Shown: positions 16,798 through 26,217 of the stretch, piece after piece
Layout of the letters: every line of letters starts with the position of its first letter
How positions within the stretch are numbered: position 1 is the stretch's first letter
Source of the DNA: Sinorhizobium fredii
GTDB lineage: Bacteria; Pseudomonadota; Alphaproteobacteria; Rhizobiales; Rhizobiaceae
Direction: 5' to 3'
NCBI RefSeq assembly: GCF_002944405.1
Contig: NZ_CP024310.1
Location: 1,488,001 to 1,552,000 of the forward strand
DNA length: 64,000 nucleotides
Program-made: the position numbers and the translations under genes
The notes under the pieces: model-generated
Database searches by the model: none
What the model was told of the DNA's origin: nothing
Seen by the model: the letters and a program-made list of their open reading frames with translations, nothing else

Positions 16798-17625
16798 TCA
16801 GGTGATGCGACGGATGCTGTCGGCGATTTCCTGCGGCTCGAAGACGCGCTTCCAGTCATCGCGCATCAGCATCGGCTTGCCGAACTCGATCGCCTTGTTG
16901 CAGGCATCGGAGAACACGCCCTCGACCTCTTCGAAGATCACGGCGCCGAGCACGTTCATGTGGCCGAGCAAGAAGTCGCGCGCCGCCTCTTTCGGCACGC
17001 CGCGGGCGACGCATTCGTCCATCGCCTCGCGCATGACGACGAGCAGCGAGGCACAGACCGTTTCCGACAGGCCGGGCTCGAGCAGCGCCATCTGCTCGAC
17101 GGTGACGCGATGCGAGCGCATCACCGGCGCCCAGATGATCCTGGCGATCTCCTCGCCCTTGGCGTAATCCGCCTCCGGTCCCTGCATCAGCGCCGAGACG
17201 ATGTGCTGCTTGGCGGCAATGCCGCCGAAATGATCCTTGCGTGCCGCAAGCTCGGTCTCGTCGTTGAAGATCGGCGGATGGCAGGGGTGAGTGACAAAAT
17301 AGGTGAGGTCATCGCGCCGCGGCAGATGACCGGCAAAGGGTGCGGCCGCGTCGAGGACGACGAGCATCGTACCTGGCTTTAGCCTCTCGGCGATGCCGGC
17401 CGCCACCTTGCCGATCGCCGTGTCCGGCACCGCAAGGATTATGACTTCCGCACCGTCGAGAGCAGTATCGAGAGAGACCGTCTCGAGCCCCACCTCCCTT
17501 GCCAGCCGCGCTTTGCCGATCTCGCTCACCTCGACGTGACGCACGTCGAAGCGCGATCCCTTCAGGTTCTTGGCCAGTCGGCAGCCCATCTTGCCGCCGG
17601 CACCCAACAAGGCAATCGAAGTCAT
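16798..17625 (-). CDS. apnO: D-apionate oxidoisomerase
   Basis: This 275-residue NAD-dependent enzyme has the N-terminal motif IALLGAGGKMGCRLAKNL, a second Rossmann segment with VIILAVPDTAIGKVA, and a helical C-terminal domain related to 6-phosphogluconate dehydrogenases (ARKDHFGGIAAKQHIVSALMQGP, FLLGHMNVLGAVIFEE). ApnO oxidises and isomerises D-apionate to 3-oxo-isoapionate, the substrate of OiaK. It is first in the minus-strand operon, with the putative operator ACTCATCATACCAG 39 nt upstream. GGGAGATATAG precedes the ATG. Family membership is clear; the specific role rests on the complete pathway being adjacent. Confidence 0.83.
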   Translation of the reverse strand: MTSIALLGAGGKMGCRLAKNLKGSRFDVRHVEVSEIGKARLAREVGLETVSLDTALDGAEVIILAVPDTAIGKVAAGIAERLKPGTMLVVLDAAAPFAGHLPRRDDLTYFVTHPCHPPIFNDETELAARKDHFGGIAAKQHIVSALMQGPEADYAKGEEIARIIWAPVMRSHRVTVEQMALLEPGLSETVCASLLVVMREAMDECVARGVPKEAARDFLLGHMNVLGAVIFEEVEGVFSDACNKAIEFGKPMLMRDDWKRVFEPQEIADSIRRIT

Positions 17626-17664
17626 CTATATCTCCCGCATCATGTTGCCGAAGCGATAACGCAG

Positions 17665-17678
17665 CTGGTATGATGAGT
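17665..17678. promoter_or_regulatory. putative FadR-type operator upstream of apnO
   Basis: This matches the site at 8645-8658 in 13 of 14 bases and is at nearly the same distance from its start codon. Nothing else in the 176-bp gap between apnO and the AraC gene is as conserved. Confidence 0.55.
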
Positions 17679-17801
17679 CAATGAGCATATCAGCGGAAAT
17701 ATTTACCTGCCCTTGCAATTCTTGCCTAATCCTGCAGGACTCAAATGAATGTGATAACGAAATGATTTGACATCCGCCGCAAGAGAGGCGACAGACCGCC
17801 C

Positions 17802-18761
17802 ATGAAAGAGGCCATCAGTCAGCGACAGCGCCTACGCGAGGAAACCGCGCCGCTTCGTCGGCGCATCCTCGACGAGCTGGCGCAGCTCCCCTGGGATGGT
17901 CTGCGCTACAGCCACACAATCCCCGGGCTTTCGCTTTATCGGGTCGTCGAGCCAGCCGGGCCCTTCTCCGCCGTCTATGAGCCTAGCCTTTCGCTGATCA
18001 TCCAGGGAAGCAAGCGCGTTCATGTCGGCAACCAGACCCTCCTTTACGACGAGTCCTGCTTTTTCCTGACGGCTCTGGGGCTTCCGGCGACCGGGCAGAT
18101 CTGCGAGGCGAGCCTTGACGAGCCCTATGTTGCGGCGTCGCTCCGGCTCGACCTCGAGAAGCTTCGCCGGATCATCACCGATCACGACCTGCACCCGGTG
18201 GGGCCACCGGAACGCGACCTTGTCGGCGTCGCCGTCGGCGCCGCGACGCCGGAGCTGTTTGACGCCTTTCTGAGGCTGATTTCGCTTGCGAAGGCTGCGG
18301 TGGACATCCCATTCCTGTCCAATCACATCCATAACGAAATCCTCTACCGGCTGCTCACCGGCGAGCAAGGCGCGCGGCTCAGGCGCTTTGCCCTTGCCGG
18401 CACCAACAGCAACCGCGTCGCCCGGGCGATCGCCTGGCTCAAGGAGAACTACGCCCGACCGCTGCGCGTCGAAGATCTAGCGGAGGTCGCCAATATGGGC
18501 GTATCGACGCTGCACCACCATTTTCGCGCCATGACCGCCATGAGCCCGCTGCAGTTCCAGAAGCATCTGCGCCTGCACCATGCGCGGGAACTGATGCTGT
18601 CGCAATCGCTCGACGCGGCAACCGCCGCGCTCAGGGTTGGATATGAGAGCCCGACCCAGTTCAGCCGTGAATATCGGCGCGCCTTCGGCCACCCGCCGCT
18701 GCGCGATATCAAGGCAATCCTGAACTCCAACGACGCTGCCAGCCGAGATTCGATCGGCTAG
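17802..18761 (+). CDS. AraC-family regulator (AraC_N/PF06719 type)
   Basis: This 319-residue protein has an N-terminal cupin-like domain (GLSLYRVVEPAGPFSAVYEPSLSLIIQGSK, FFLTALGLPATGQI), typical of the AraC_N group, and two C-terminal helix-turn-helix motifs (RVEDLAEVANMGVSTLHHHFRAMT and AALRVGYESPTQFSREYRRAFGHPP). It is divergent from apnO and upstream of the molybdenum hydroxylase genes in the same direction. Regulators of this subgroup often sit beside oxidoreductase genes they control, so the hydroxylase is the more likely target, not the apiose genes. Confidence 0.88.
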   Translation: MKEAISQRQRLREETAPLRRRILDELAQLPWDGLRYSHTIPGLSLYRVVEPAGPFSAVYEPSLSLIIQGSKRVHVGNQTLLYDESCFFLTALGLPATGQICEASLDEPYVAASLRLDLEKLRRIITDHDLHPVGPPERDLVGVAVGAATPELFDAFLRLISLAKAAVDIPFLSNHIHNEILYRLLTGEQGARLRRFALAGTNSNRVARAIAWLKENYARPLRVEDLAEVANMGVSTLHHHFRAMTAMSPLQFQKHLRLHHARELMLSQSLDAATAALRVGYESPTQFSREYRRAFGHPPLRDIKAILNSNDAASRDSIG

Positions 18762-18961
18762 CGCCGCAGAGGCGCAGACGGCCGATGATCACGATCTCGT
18801 CACCGCGACAGGAATAGGCAATAATCCGACAGGATCGAATCTACCGGGCGAAAGGCCGGTCTTCTAAGGTGCGGCCGCAGTCTGGCGAATGGCTGCGGCG
18901 CGCGGGCAGGCATATCTGCACCTATTTTGAGGCCCCCGCGCCTCAACGCGAGGAGAACACC

Positions 18962-19420
18962 ATGGCAATTGTGACTATCAACGGCGTCGAGCACTCGGTC
19001 GACGCCGCGGCGGATATGCCGCTTCTTTGGGTGATCCGTGATCTGGTCGGGCTGACGGGCACGAAATTCGGCTGCGGCATGGCTCAATGCGGTGCTTGCA
19101 CCGTCTATGTCGATGGTTCGCCGGTCCGCTCCTGTCAGACATTCATCGGCGACATCGAAGGGGCTAAGGTCACCACCATCGAGGGCCTGAAGGGCAAGGT
19201 CGCCGAAACGGTCCAGTCCGTCTGGGCCGATCTCGACGTTCCGCAATGCGGCTACTGTCAGTCCGGCCAGATCATGTCGGCAACGGACCTGTTGGCCAAC
19301 AACCCGAAGCCAAGCGACGAAGACATCGACGCCGCCATGTCGGGCAATCTCTGTCGTTGTGCCACCTACCATCGAATCCGTGCCGGCATTCACGAAGCCG
19401 CAAAGCGCCTGGAGGCCTGA
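18962..19420 (+). CDS. (2Fe-2S) small subunit of an isoquinoline 1-oxidoreductase-type hydroxylase
   Basis: This 152-residue protein has the N-terminal plant-type ferredoxin fold with the first cluster [13 protein letters not shown] and CQTF, then the helical domain with the second cluster CGYCQSG and NLCRCATY. It is the electron-transfer subunit (IorA type) of two-subunit molybdopterin hydroxylases that lack a separate FAD subunit. The start follows GAGGAGAACACC; in-frame codons upstream from 18869 have no ribosome site. The stop is 3 bp before the large-subunit gene. Confidence 0.92.
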   Translation: MAIVTINGVEHSVDAAADMPLLWVIRDLVGLTGTKFGCGMAQCGACTVYVDGSPVRSCQTFIGDIEGAKVTTIEGLKGKVAETVQSVWADLDVPQCGYCQSGQIMSATDLLANNPKPSDEDIDAAMSGNLCRCATYHRIRAGIHEAAKRLEA

Positions 19421-19423
19421 GAC

Positions 19424-21640
19424 ATGATCCCCAAACTGATGCAATCGATCACCCTCCCTGCCGGACGGGTCGAGGCGTCCCGGCGGCAGTTCCTCATCGG
19501 TGCATTCGCAGCCGGCACCGGCATCGCCGTCGGCTTTCATCTCCTGCGCGCAACCCCGGCGACAGCGGGCGAGACGCCATCGGCAGAAGGCGCGCATTCC
19601 TTTTCGCCCTACCTGACCATCGACGGCGACGGAAAGGTGACCGTCCTCTCCTCCCAGTTCGAAATGGGACAAGGCTCCTATAACGGCATCGCCACACTGG
19701 TGGCGGAAGAACTCGACGCCGACTGGTCGACCATCGACGTGAGGGGAGCTTCCGGCGATGTCAAGGCTTACGGCAATGTCGCCTTTGGTGGCACGATGCA
19801 GGGCACCGGAGGCTCGACCTCCATGGTAACCTCATGGGAGCGCTACCGTAAGGCCGGTGCCGCGGCCCGGGCGATGCTCGTCGCCGCCGCGGCGTCCGAG
19901 TGGGGCGTCGAGGCGGCGGAGATCACCGTCGAGAAGGGCGTTCTCTCCCATCCCTCCGGTAAGAGCGGCGGCTTCGGCACCTTCGCCGCCAAGGCGGCGA
20001 CGCTGCCGGTTCCCACCGACGTCAAACTCAAGCAGCCGGGCGACTGGAAGTTGATCGGCAATTCCGAGTTGAAGCGTTTCGACAGCGCCCGCAAAGCGAA
20101 CGGCACGGAGCAGTACACGATCGACGTCAAGCTTCCCGGGCTGCTGACCGCGGTGATGATCCATCCGCCGCTGTTCGGCGCCAAGGCGAAGTCCTTCGAT
20201 GCGTCGGCCGCACGCGCCGTCAACGGCGTGGTCGATGTCGTCGAAACACCGCGTGGCGTCGCAGTGGTCGGCGAAAACATGTGGGCGGCGATCAAGGGGC
20301 GCGAGGCAGTCACCGTCGCCTGGGACGAGACGGCGGCGGAAAAGCGCGGTACCCAGCAGATTATGTCTGCCTACCGCGATCTGGCAAAGAAGGGCCCGGT
20401 AGCGCTCGCGCGCGAGGACGGCGACGCCGAAGCTGAATTCGCCAAGGCCGCCAAGGTCCTCGAGGCGAACTTCGAATTTCCCTACCTGGCGCATGCGGCG
20501 ATGGAACCGCTGAACGCGGTCGCACGCATGAACGAAGACGGCACGCTGGAGATCTGGGGCGGGCATCAGTTCACCGATGTCTACCAGAAGCTCGCCGGCG
20601 ACGCGGCCGGGATCGCTCCCGAGAAGGTACGCCTGCACGTCATGAAGACCGGCGGTAGCTTTGGCCGGCGGGCCGTATTCGACGGCGATGTCATCGTCGA
20701 AGCCGTGCACGTCGCCAAAGCCATCGGTTTCCGTGCGCCGGTCAAGATGCAGTGGACGCGTGAGGACGACATGCGGGCGGGCCGCTATCGGCCCGCCTAT
20801 GTGCACAGCCTCAAGGCCGGTATCGACGACAGCGGGAAACTCGTGGCCTGGAACAATCACATCGTCGGTCAATCCATAGTGGCAAAGACGGCGTTCGAGG
20901 GCATGGTCAAAAACGGCGTCGACCCGACCTCCGTCGAGGGAGCAAGCAATCTTCCCTACGTCATTCCCAACCAGACGGTCGGCCTGACGAGCACGGAGGT
21001 TGGCGTTCCGGTTCTATGGTGGCGCTCCGTCGGCTCGACGCACACGGCGTTCGCGGCCGAAACCTTCCTCGACGAAGTTGCCGAGGCGGCGGGACGCGAT
21101 CCCGTAGAATTCCGTCTGTCGATGCTTGAGCCCGACTCGCGTCACGCAACTGTGCTCAAGCTGGCGGCGGAAAAGGCCGAGTGGGAGAAGCCCTTGCCTC
21201 AGGGCCGCTTTCGGGGCGTCGCGCTTGCCGAAAGCTTCGGCTCGGTGGTCGCTCAGATCGCGGAGGTCTCGACCGACGGCAATGGCCAGATCAAGGTCGA
21301 ACGCGTGGTCGCCGCCGTCGACTGCGGTCTGGCGGTCAACCCGGACCAGGTCCGCGCCCAGGTGGAGGGCGGCATCGGCTTCGGCCTTGGCGCCATATTG
21401 GGCGAGGAAGTCACGCTGACGGACGGCCAGGTCGATCAGGGCAACTTCGATATGTATACGCCGCTGAGGATCGATGCGATGCCGAAGGTCGAGGTCCACA
21501 TCGTCGCCTCCGCCAACCCGCCGTCGGGCATCGGCGAGCCTGGCGTGCCGCCGATCGGCCCTGCCGTCGCCAATGCCGCCTATAAGGCGCTCGGCAAACG
21601 GCTGCGCGTCATGCCGTTCTCGAAATCGCTGAACGCGTGA
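19424..21640 (+). CDS. molybdopterin-binding large subunit, isoquinoline 1-oxidoreductase (IorB) type
   Basis: This 738-residue protein begins with a Tat signal ([20 protein letters not shown]), so the enzyme is exported or membrane-associated with its folded cofactor. Motifs: [19 protein letters not shown] (cofactor contact), [51 protein letters not shown], and near the end [17 protein letters not shown] with the catalytic Glu of the xanthine oxidase family. IorB enzymes hydroxylate N-heterocycles or oxidise aldehydes and pass electrons to a c-type cytochrome. No cytochrome gene follows here. The substrate is unknown. Confidence 0.92.
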   Translation: MIPKLMQSITLPAGRVEASRRQFLIGAFAAGTGIAVGFHLLRATPATAGETPSAEGAHSFSPYLTIDGDGKVTVLSSQFEMGQGSYNGIATLVAEELDADWSTIDVRGASGDVKAYGNVAFGGTMQGTGGSTSMVTSWERYRKAGAAARAMLVAAAASEWGVEAAEITVEKGVLSHPSGKSGGFGTFAAKAATLPVPTDVKLKQPGDWKLIGNSELKRFDSARKANGTEQYTIDVKLPGLLTAVMIHPPLFGAKAKSFDASAARAVNGVVDVVETPRGVAVVGENMWAAIKGREAVTVAWDETAAEKRGTQQIMSAYRDLAKKGPVALAREDGDAEAEFAKAAKVLEANFEFPYLAHAAMEPLNAVARMNEDGTLEIWGGHQFTDVYQKLAGDAAGIAPEKVRLHVMKTGGSFGRRAVFDGDVIVEAVHVAKAIGFRAPVKMQWTREDDMRAGRYRPAYVHSLKAGIDDSGKLVAWNNHIVGQSIVAKTAFEGMVKNGVDPTSVEGASNLPYVIPNQTVGLTSTEVGVPVLWWRSVGSTHTAFAAETFLDEVAEAAGRDPVEFRLSMLEPDSRHATVLKLAAEKAEWEKPLPQGRFRGVALAESFGSVVAQIAEVSTDGNGQIKVERVVAAVDCGLAVNPDQVRAQVEGGIGFGLGAILGEEVTLTDGQVDQGNFDMYTPLRIDAMPKVEVHIVASANPPSGIGEPGVPPIGPAVANAAYKALGKRLRVMPFSKSLNA

Positions 21641-21646
21641 ACTTGG

Positions 21647-21676
21647 TTGCCCGGTCGGCTCTGGCCGGCCGGGCAA
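21647..21676 (+). terminator. terminator-like hairpin after the molybdenum hydroxylase operon
   Basis: TTGCCCGGTCGGC and GCCGGCCGGGCAA make a 13-bp stem with one G-U pair and a 4-nt loop, 6 bp after the stop. There is no long U-run on either side. It separates two convergent genes and may serve both. Confidence 0.6.
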
Positions 21677-21713
21677 GAGGCAATCGCATCCCGCCGGACG
21701 TACGGCGCTGCAG

Positions 21714-22529
21714 CTAGTTCACCGCGACGACCTTGCCGGCCGAATCGAGCCGGCACCGGATTCGCGCCTGGCGGACCTGGATGCTGTTCTCACCCGCATA
21801 GTCTATGCTGACAACGAGCGGGGCCGTGAGCGCCCCGCTGCGATGCCGGAGCAGGGAACCGGCGCTTGCCGCACGCACACGCACGCCGCCGAGGGGCGAG
21901 GCAGCCGACGCTATTGCCTTTTGGCAGGCTCGAACGACGCTTTTGGGGGTCCCCGGAACCGCTGCGATCGTCAACGGCAGGCGTATGGGATAACCCCATT
22001 CGCCGCGCTCATGGGCGGACTTCTTCTTCAGCGGCCAAAGGATGCGTGGCAGAACGATGGATGTTCGCGCGTTCTTTGTCGGCGCAATGGAGATGATCCT
22101 GCCACCACCGCTGCTGGCCCCTGCGGTCAAGCCTCCGCTGGACGTCCGGGTCCCGGATCCGGGACCAGACGCAGACCCGGAACCGGGACCCGCGGCCGAA
22201 CCGCCTGAAACCGCGCCGGAAGCGGGAGCTGTTCCCGCACCGCTCGACGAGCCGGCATTCGAGCCGGCACCCACCGACAGACCGCCACTTTTGTTGCCGA
22301 GATTGCCGCCAACCCCAAGGCTGGCGCCTCCGCTTCTGTTGAGCGAGGTTCCGGCCTTTGCTCCACCTACCCCTTTGACGCCGGCGCCGACCCCTGCCGA
22401 GACGCCGTTCTTATCGACCCCCACCTCGGCGCCGACGCCGACCGGGCCGACTGTTGCGTTAAGGCCTAAGGCATGAGCAGGGCCGATCGCGATTGCGATC
22501 AGGACTGTGGCAGCTAGGTACTTGCGCAT
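21714..22529 (-). CDS. glycine/serine-rich secreted protein, unknown function
   Basis: I do not recognise a characterised family. The 271-residue product has a signal peptide (KYLAATVLIAIAIGPAHA), then about 120 residues made of Gly/Ala/Ser/Val repeats (GVGAEVGVDKNGVSAGVGAG, GSGSASGPGSGTRTSSGG), then a compact C-terminal domain of mixed charge (RILWPLKKKSAHERGEWGYP, SIDYAGENSIQVRQARIRCR). The start at 22529 is chosen because GAGG lies 9 bases before it; an ATG five codons upstream has none. It follows the coiled-coil gene by 56 bp on the same strand and may be cotranscribed. Surface or periplasmic location is likely. Confidence 0.65.
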   Translation of the reverse strand: MRKYLAATVLIAIAIGPAHALGLNATVGPVGVGAEVGVDKNGVSAGVGAGVKGVGGAKAGTSLNRSGGASLGVGGNLGNKSGGLSVGAGSNAGSSSGAGTAPASGAVSGGSAAGPGSGSASGPGSGTRTSSGGLTAGASSGGGRIISIAPTKNARTSIVLPRILWPLKKKSAHERGEWGYPIRLPLTIAAVPGTPKSVVRACQKAIASAASPLGGVRVRAASAGSLLRHRSGALTAPLVVSIDYAGENSIQVRQARIRCRLDSAGKVVAVN

Positions 22530-22585
22530 AATCCGGTTCCTCATTTTGGGGCGGGTAGCCCTTGAATAGCTCGCCACCTCTTCTA

Positions 22586-24799
22586 TCAGCGGCCACGGAC
22601 CTGCGGCCGCGTGGGGAGCAGTTCCTCGGGAAGCGCAAGCGTCACCGATTGAACCGATCGCGTTGGCTTGCCGAGTTCCACCTTGCGGACTTCCACCGAG
22701 CCACCGCGCTTGCGCGCGACGGGCTTGACACGTGGATTGGCGCGATCGCCGGCGCCTGCCTTCCGTCTCTGTTCCACGCTTGCCGCGGGGCGTTGAGCTT
22801 CCCGCTTCGGAAGCTCGAGCTCGCTACGCTCCACCGCCGCCAAGCTCAGCGCCAATTGCTTCCTTGCCGCGTCGCGTTCCTGGCGCGCGGTTTCGAGATC
22901 GCGCGCCAGCGATCTCGCCTTCTCGCGCTCCAGGCCAAGCGCCTCGCCAGCCCGGCTTGCCGTAGCCTCGGCGACCCTTCCGGCTTGTCCGGCTTGCAAT
23001 GCGGCCTCTTTTGCGGCCTGCAGCTCGGCACGAGCTTGCAATGTGGATTGGCGAAGAAGGGCGAGTTCCCGTTCCTGGGCGGCAAGCTTGCGCCCCTTCT
23101 CGTCGAGGACCCGACTGGCATCGCTCAGCGCTGCCTCCGCGGCATCGCGCGCCCTGAGCGCTGCAGCCTTCGACCGGATCGCGCCGGCTGTCTTGGTCTG
23201 CAGACGCTCAACCTCGCGCTGCGCCATCGCCCGGTCGCGGGCGAGCCCCTCGGCACTCCGGCGCTCGTTCTCGAGAGCTCGTTCCTGGTCGGCCGCCATC
23301 GCGGCAGCCTTGCGCGCCTGTGCGCCTGCCTCGTCGGCGGCACGCCGCATCGCGTCGAGGTCGCCTCTCGCCGCCGCCAAATCGCGACGGAGACTGTCCT
23401 CGCGCTGACGACCTGCGAGCAGCGCGCCCCTTTTGATCGCGTCGATCTCCTTGTGCGCCGCGAGAAGCTTCTCCTCCAGGGCCGCGCGTTCGCGCGCGGC
23501 CACTTCAGCGGCCTGCTTTGCGGCTTGCAGCTCGGCACGCGCCTGCAAGGCCGATTGGCGTAGGAGGGCGAGTTCCCGTTCCTGGGCGGCAAGCTTGCGC
23601 CGCTCGTCGTCGAGGACCCCCCGGGCATTGGTCAGCGATGTCTCCGCGGCATCGCGCGCCCTCAGCGCGGCAGCCTTTGATCGGATTTCTCCGGCCGTCT
23701 TGATCTGCAGACGCTCGATCTCCCGCTGCGCCAGCTCCCGCTCGCGCGCGAGCCCTTCGCCCCTCCGGCGCTGGTTCTCAAGAGCTCGTTCCTGAGCGGC
23801 CGCCATGGCGGCAGCCTCGCGCGCCTGCGTTCCGGCGTCGTCGGCGGCATGCCGCATTGCGTCAAGGCCGCCTCTCAGCGCCGCCAGCTCGTGGCGGAGA
23901 CTGGCCTCGCGCTGACGCCCGGCCAGCAGCGCACCGCTCTTGATCGCGTCGATTTCCTTGCGCGCCGCGAGAAGCTTTGCCTTCAGGGCGGCGCGTTCGG
24001 CGCGTTCGCGCGCCGCCACTTCCCGAGCCTCGTTGGCGTCTGCCACCGCGGCTTCCCAATCTCGCGCCGCCTTCGCCTGTTGCTGCAGTTGAATCTTCAA
24101 TGCCCCGACATCGGCCCGGGCGGCGTGGAGTTCCTGTGCCAGGGTGGCAGCCCGTCGACGCTCTGTAACGAGGCGGCGATAGTGCCGCATGGCGGCGTCA
24201 CGCGCAGCCTGACGTGCCGCGCGCGCTTCTCTGCGAGCCTCTTGGAGATCCATGCGAAGAGCCGCCAGTTCACCAAGCACCGTTTCACCCCTGGACCGTT
24301 CCGGTTGTTGCGATTGCGCCGACTGAGCTGCGCGTTGCCACCCTGCAGGCGGAACCGCCGCGACATTGGTCGTCGCCAGCGATGGCGGCATTTCGGGCGC
24401 CGACATCCGTCGCTGGACCTTCGTGACCGGACGCTGATCGCTGCCGCTTCGGACCTGCAGGCGATCGGTTATCAGCTTGGCCAGTTCATTCTCGGAGAGA
24501 CCTGCCGCGGGCAGGCGTCCGATGCCCGGAAGTTCGAGCGTTCCGCCTGTCCCGATCGTGAACGTGTCGTTCAGCAACGTACCCTCGGCTACCCCGCCAA
24601 GCAAGGCATGCCATCCGGAAACGCTGATCTCGACCGTGTCTTGCGGAGCAAGCCTGGCGTCGGGCGCCGTCTCGCCTTTTGCGGGAACTCCAAGGAGCAG
24701 GAAGAGGCAGAACGGAACTATTCGGAGTGTGGCCCTAAGTGATGCCCGGCGGGGTACAGCGCTCTCGCACGGCGCCTGCGACCTGTTTACGCGATCCAT
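22586..24799 (-). CDS. polysaccharide-export-like N-terminus fused to a long duplicated coiled coil
   Basis: This 737-residue protein has a hydrophobic export segment (RIVPFCLFLLLGVPAKG), then a Poly_export-like module (LAPQDTVEISVSGWHALLGG, TIGTGGTLELPGIGRLPAAGLSENELAKLITDRL) as in Wza/ExoF proteins. From about residue 195 to 690 it is nearly pure Ala/Glu/Arg coiled coil, with few breaks. Two copies of a 169-residue unit follow each other (KEIDAIK.GALLAGRQRE ... RKLAAQERELALLRQS). The tail is basic (RKAGAGDRANPRVKPVARKR). The SLBB and outer-membrane parts of true export proteins are absent. A periplasmic scaffold or length gauge for polysaccharide secretion is a guess. ATG at 24799 chosen as the one closest before the export segment. 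Confidence 0.7.
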   Translation of the reverse strand: MDRVNRSQAPCESAVPRRASLRATLRIVPFCLFLLLGVPAKGETAPDARLAPQDTVEISVSGWHALLGGVAEGTLLNDTFTIGTGGTLELPGIGRLPAAGLSENELAKLITDRLQVRSGSDQRPVTKVQRRMSAPEMPPSLATTNVAAVPPAGWQRAAQSAQSQQPERSRGETVLGELAALRMDLQEARREARAARQAARDAAMRHYRRLVTERRRAATLAQELHAARADVGALKIQLQQQAKAARDWEAAVADANEAREVAARERAERAALKAKLLAARKEIDAIKSGALLAGRQREASLRHELAALRGGLDAMRHAADDAGTQAREAAAMAAAQERALENQRRRGEGLARERELAQREIERLQIKTAGEIRSKAAALRARDAAETSLTNARGVLDDERRKLAAQERELALLRQSALQARAELQAAKQAAEVAARERAALEEKLLAAHKEIDAIKRGALLAGRQREDSLRRDLAAARGDLDAMRRAADEAGAQARKAAAMAADQERALENERRSAEGLARDRAMAQREVERLQTKTAGAIRSKAAALRARDAAEAALSDASRVLDEKGRKLAAQERELALLRQSTLQARAELQAAKEAALQAGQAGRVAEATASRAGEALGLEREKARSLARDLETARQERDAARKQLALSLAAVERSELELPKREAQRPAASVEQRRKAGAGDRANPRVKPVARKRGGSVEVRKVELGKPTRSVQSVTLALPEELLPTRPQVRGR
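23001..24014 (-). repeat. two tandem 507-bp coding repeats
   Basis: Matching landmarks recur exactly 507 bp apart, for example GCGAGTTCCC at 23061 and 23568, GATCGCGTCGAT at 23435 and 23942, and a GCAGCTCGGCA segment at 23020 and 23527. 507 bp is 169 codons, so the duplication is in frame. The copies have diverged at many third positions, so the event is not very recent. Confidence 0.8.
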
Positions 24800-25052
24800 G
24801 ACTGACCCTTCCGGACATGCGCGCCTGGCAAGCCAGTCATGGCGCACAGCGCTTATGATCTGCAAACATAACGTTCAGGGTAACAAAGCTGTTTCGCGGC
24901 GGTGAGGTTGAAATTGGGTTAGCGGCATCCGCCAATATCCTTAGCCCGTGCTCACAACCTGACCGGGCTACTCCGTTTGGATGTACAGGGCTTCCACCTT
25001 CGCCGTGAGAGTGAAGCGGTCAGAGCAAGGGGACCCGGGCAGGCGTGCCCGA

Positions 25053-26075
25053 TCAGGACGAAGACGGTCGGTTTCGCTCGCGCCAGGAAGCCGGGCTGAG
25101 GCAGGTCACGCGTCGGAATTCCCGGTTGAAGTTCGACTTCGTCTGGAACCCGGACTCGAGCATCGCGGCGGTGACTGACATGTCGGTCTCCCGCAGCATC
25201 CGGCAGGCTTCGGCAATCCGGAAATCGTTGATGTATTGGGAGACGTTCTTCTGCGCCAGGCGATTGACTGCTCCGGATATCTGCCGGGCCGGCACGCCAG
25301 CGCGCCGCGCCAGCCGCGACAAGGTCAGGTTTTCGTCCCGAGACAATCGCTGCTCGGTAAGCAAATGATCGACCCGATCCAGGACCTCGCGATCCTTAGC
25401 CGCCAGCGATGCGGTATTATCACTTTTTGCCGGCAATGCGGGGAGCGGCCGCGCACGCGCTGCGACATCTGCGGTAAAGCCGAGGAAAAGCAGTTCGAGA
25501 AGACTTGCGTTGCTGACGATCAGAGCGGCATTGGCGCCTTTTGCCCACTGGAAGTCGAGGAAGATCGCGAGGTCGAACAGGGCCGAAACACAGAGCGCCG
25601 CGGCGGCGACCAGGAGGGCGCGATGTGCCTGTTGGGCGCCGTCGAGACGCGCTTCGTCCAAGGCGTCGGGGCCTGTGCGGCCGAGGTTCAGCAGCGCCAG
25701 AGCGTAGCCGACGAATAGGACGATCAACGCACCGTCGACCAGAGCCGGCGCAAGCAACATCAGCGCAATCATCCCAAGTGGCGGCGCGGCGTGAAGCCAA
25801 CGGGCACCCCTTGCCCCGGCCTCCTCCCCGTGGATCAGGCAGCGGAAGCTCGCCAGCACCAGCGGCGGCAGGCAACTCGCCAGCAAGGGCAGCACGTAGC
25901 GTAGAGCCGTGATGTCATAACCCCACCGCAGGCCGACGATGATCGATTGCACGGAGCACAGGCAGAGCAGCACCAGGAACGGCCGAAGGCCTTTGTGCGG
26001 CTCGTTGCGCAGCATCGCCACAAGAAGGATCAGGAGCAGCAGGGCGACGACGAACGGCAGCGGGAGGAAAATCAA
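25053..26075 (-). CDS. membrane-anchored AraC-family regulator
   Basis: This 340-residue protein has six or seven hydrophobic helices in the first 220 residues (FVVALLLLILLVAMLRN, FLVLLCLCSVQSIIVGL, ALIVLFVGYALALLNLG) and a C-terminal AraC DNA-binding domain (LTLSRLARRAGVPARQISGAVNRL and VTAAMLESGFQTKSNFNREFRRVT). Membrane-embedded AraC proteins of this layout sense signals in or outside the membrane. The start is TTG at 26075, with GAAGGACAGAAC in front and no ATG near the first helix. It is divergent from a secreted hydrolase gene 142 bp away, its likely target. Confidence 0.85.
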   Translation of the reverse strand: MIFLPLPFVVALLLLILLVAMLRNEPHKGLRPFLVLLCLCSVQSIIVGLRWGYDITALRYVLPLLASCLPPLVLASFRCLIHGEEAGARGARWLHAAPPLGMIALMLLAPALVDGALIVLFVGYALALLNLGRTGPDALDEARLDGAQQAHRALLVAAAALCVSALFDLAIFLDFQWAKGANAALIVSNASLLELLFLGFTADVAARARPLPALPAKSDNTASLAAKDREVLDRVDHLLTEQRLSRDENLTLSRLARRAGVPARQISGAVNRLAQKNVSQYINDFRIAEACRMLRETDMSVTAAMLESGFQTKSNFNREFRRVTCLSPASWRERNRPSSS

Positions 26076-26217
26076 GTTCTGTCCTTCGAGGATGGCTATC
26101 GACGGTCGAATGTTGACCCAGATCGCGATTCGGGACGACCTGAATCATGATCGAGGAAGCGGAGAAGCCGGGCACGCGCAATCATTCGCAGGTCCCTTGA
26201 ACCTAGCGAGATTTCCC

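Noticed and set aside
22562..23563. 333-codon plus-strand frame opposite the coiled-coil gene
   Set aside because: Mirrors the Ala/Arg/Glu repeats in another frame; the minus-strand protein is a regular coiled coil with a signal peptide.
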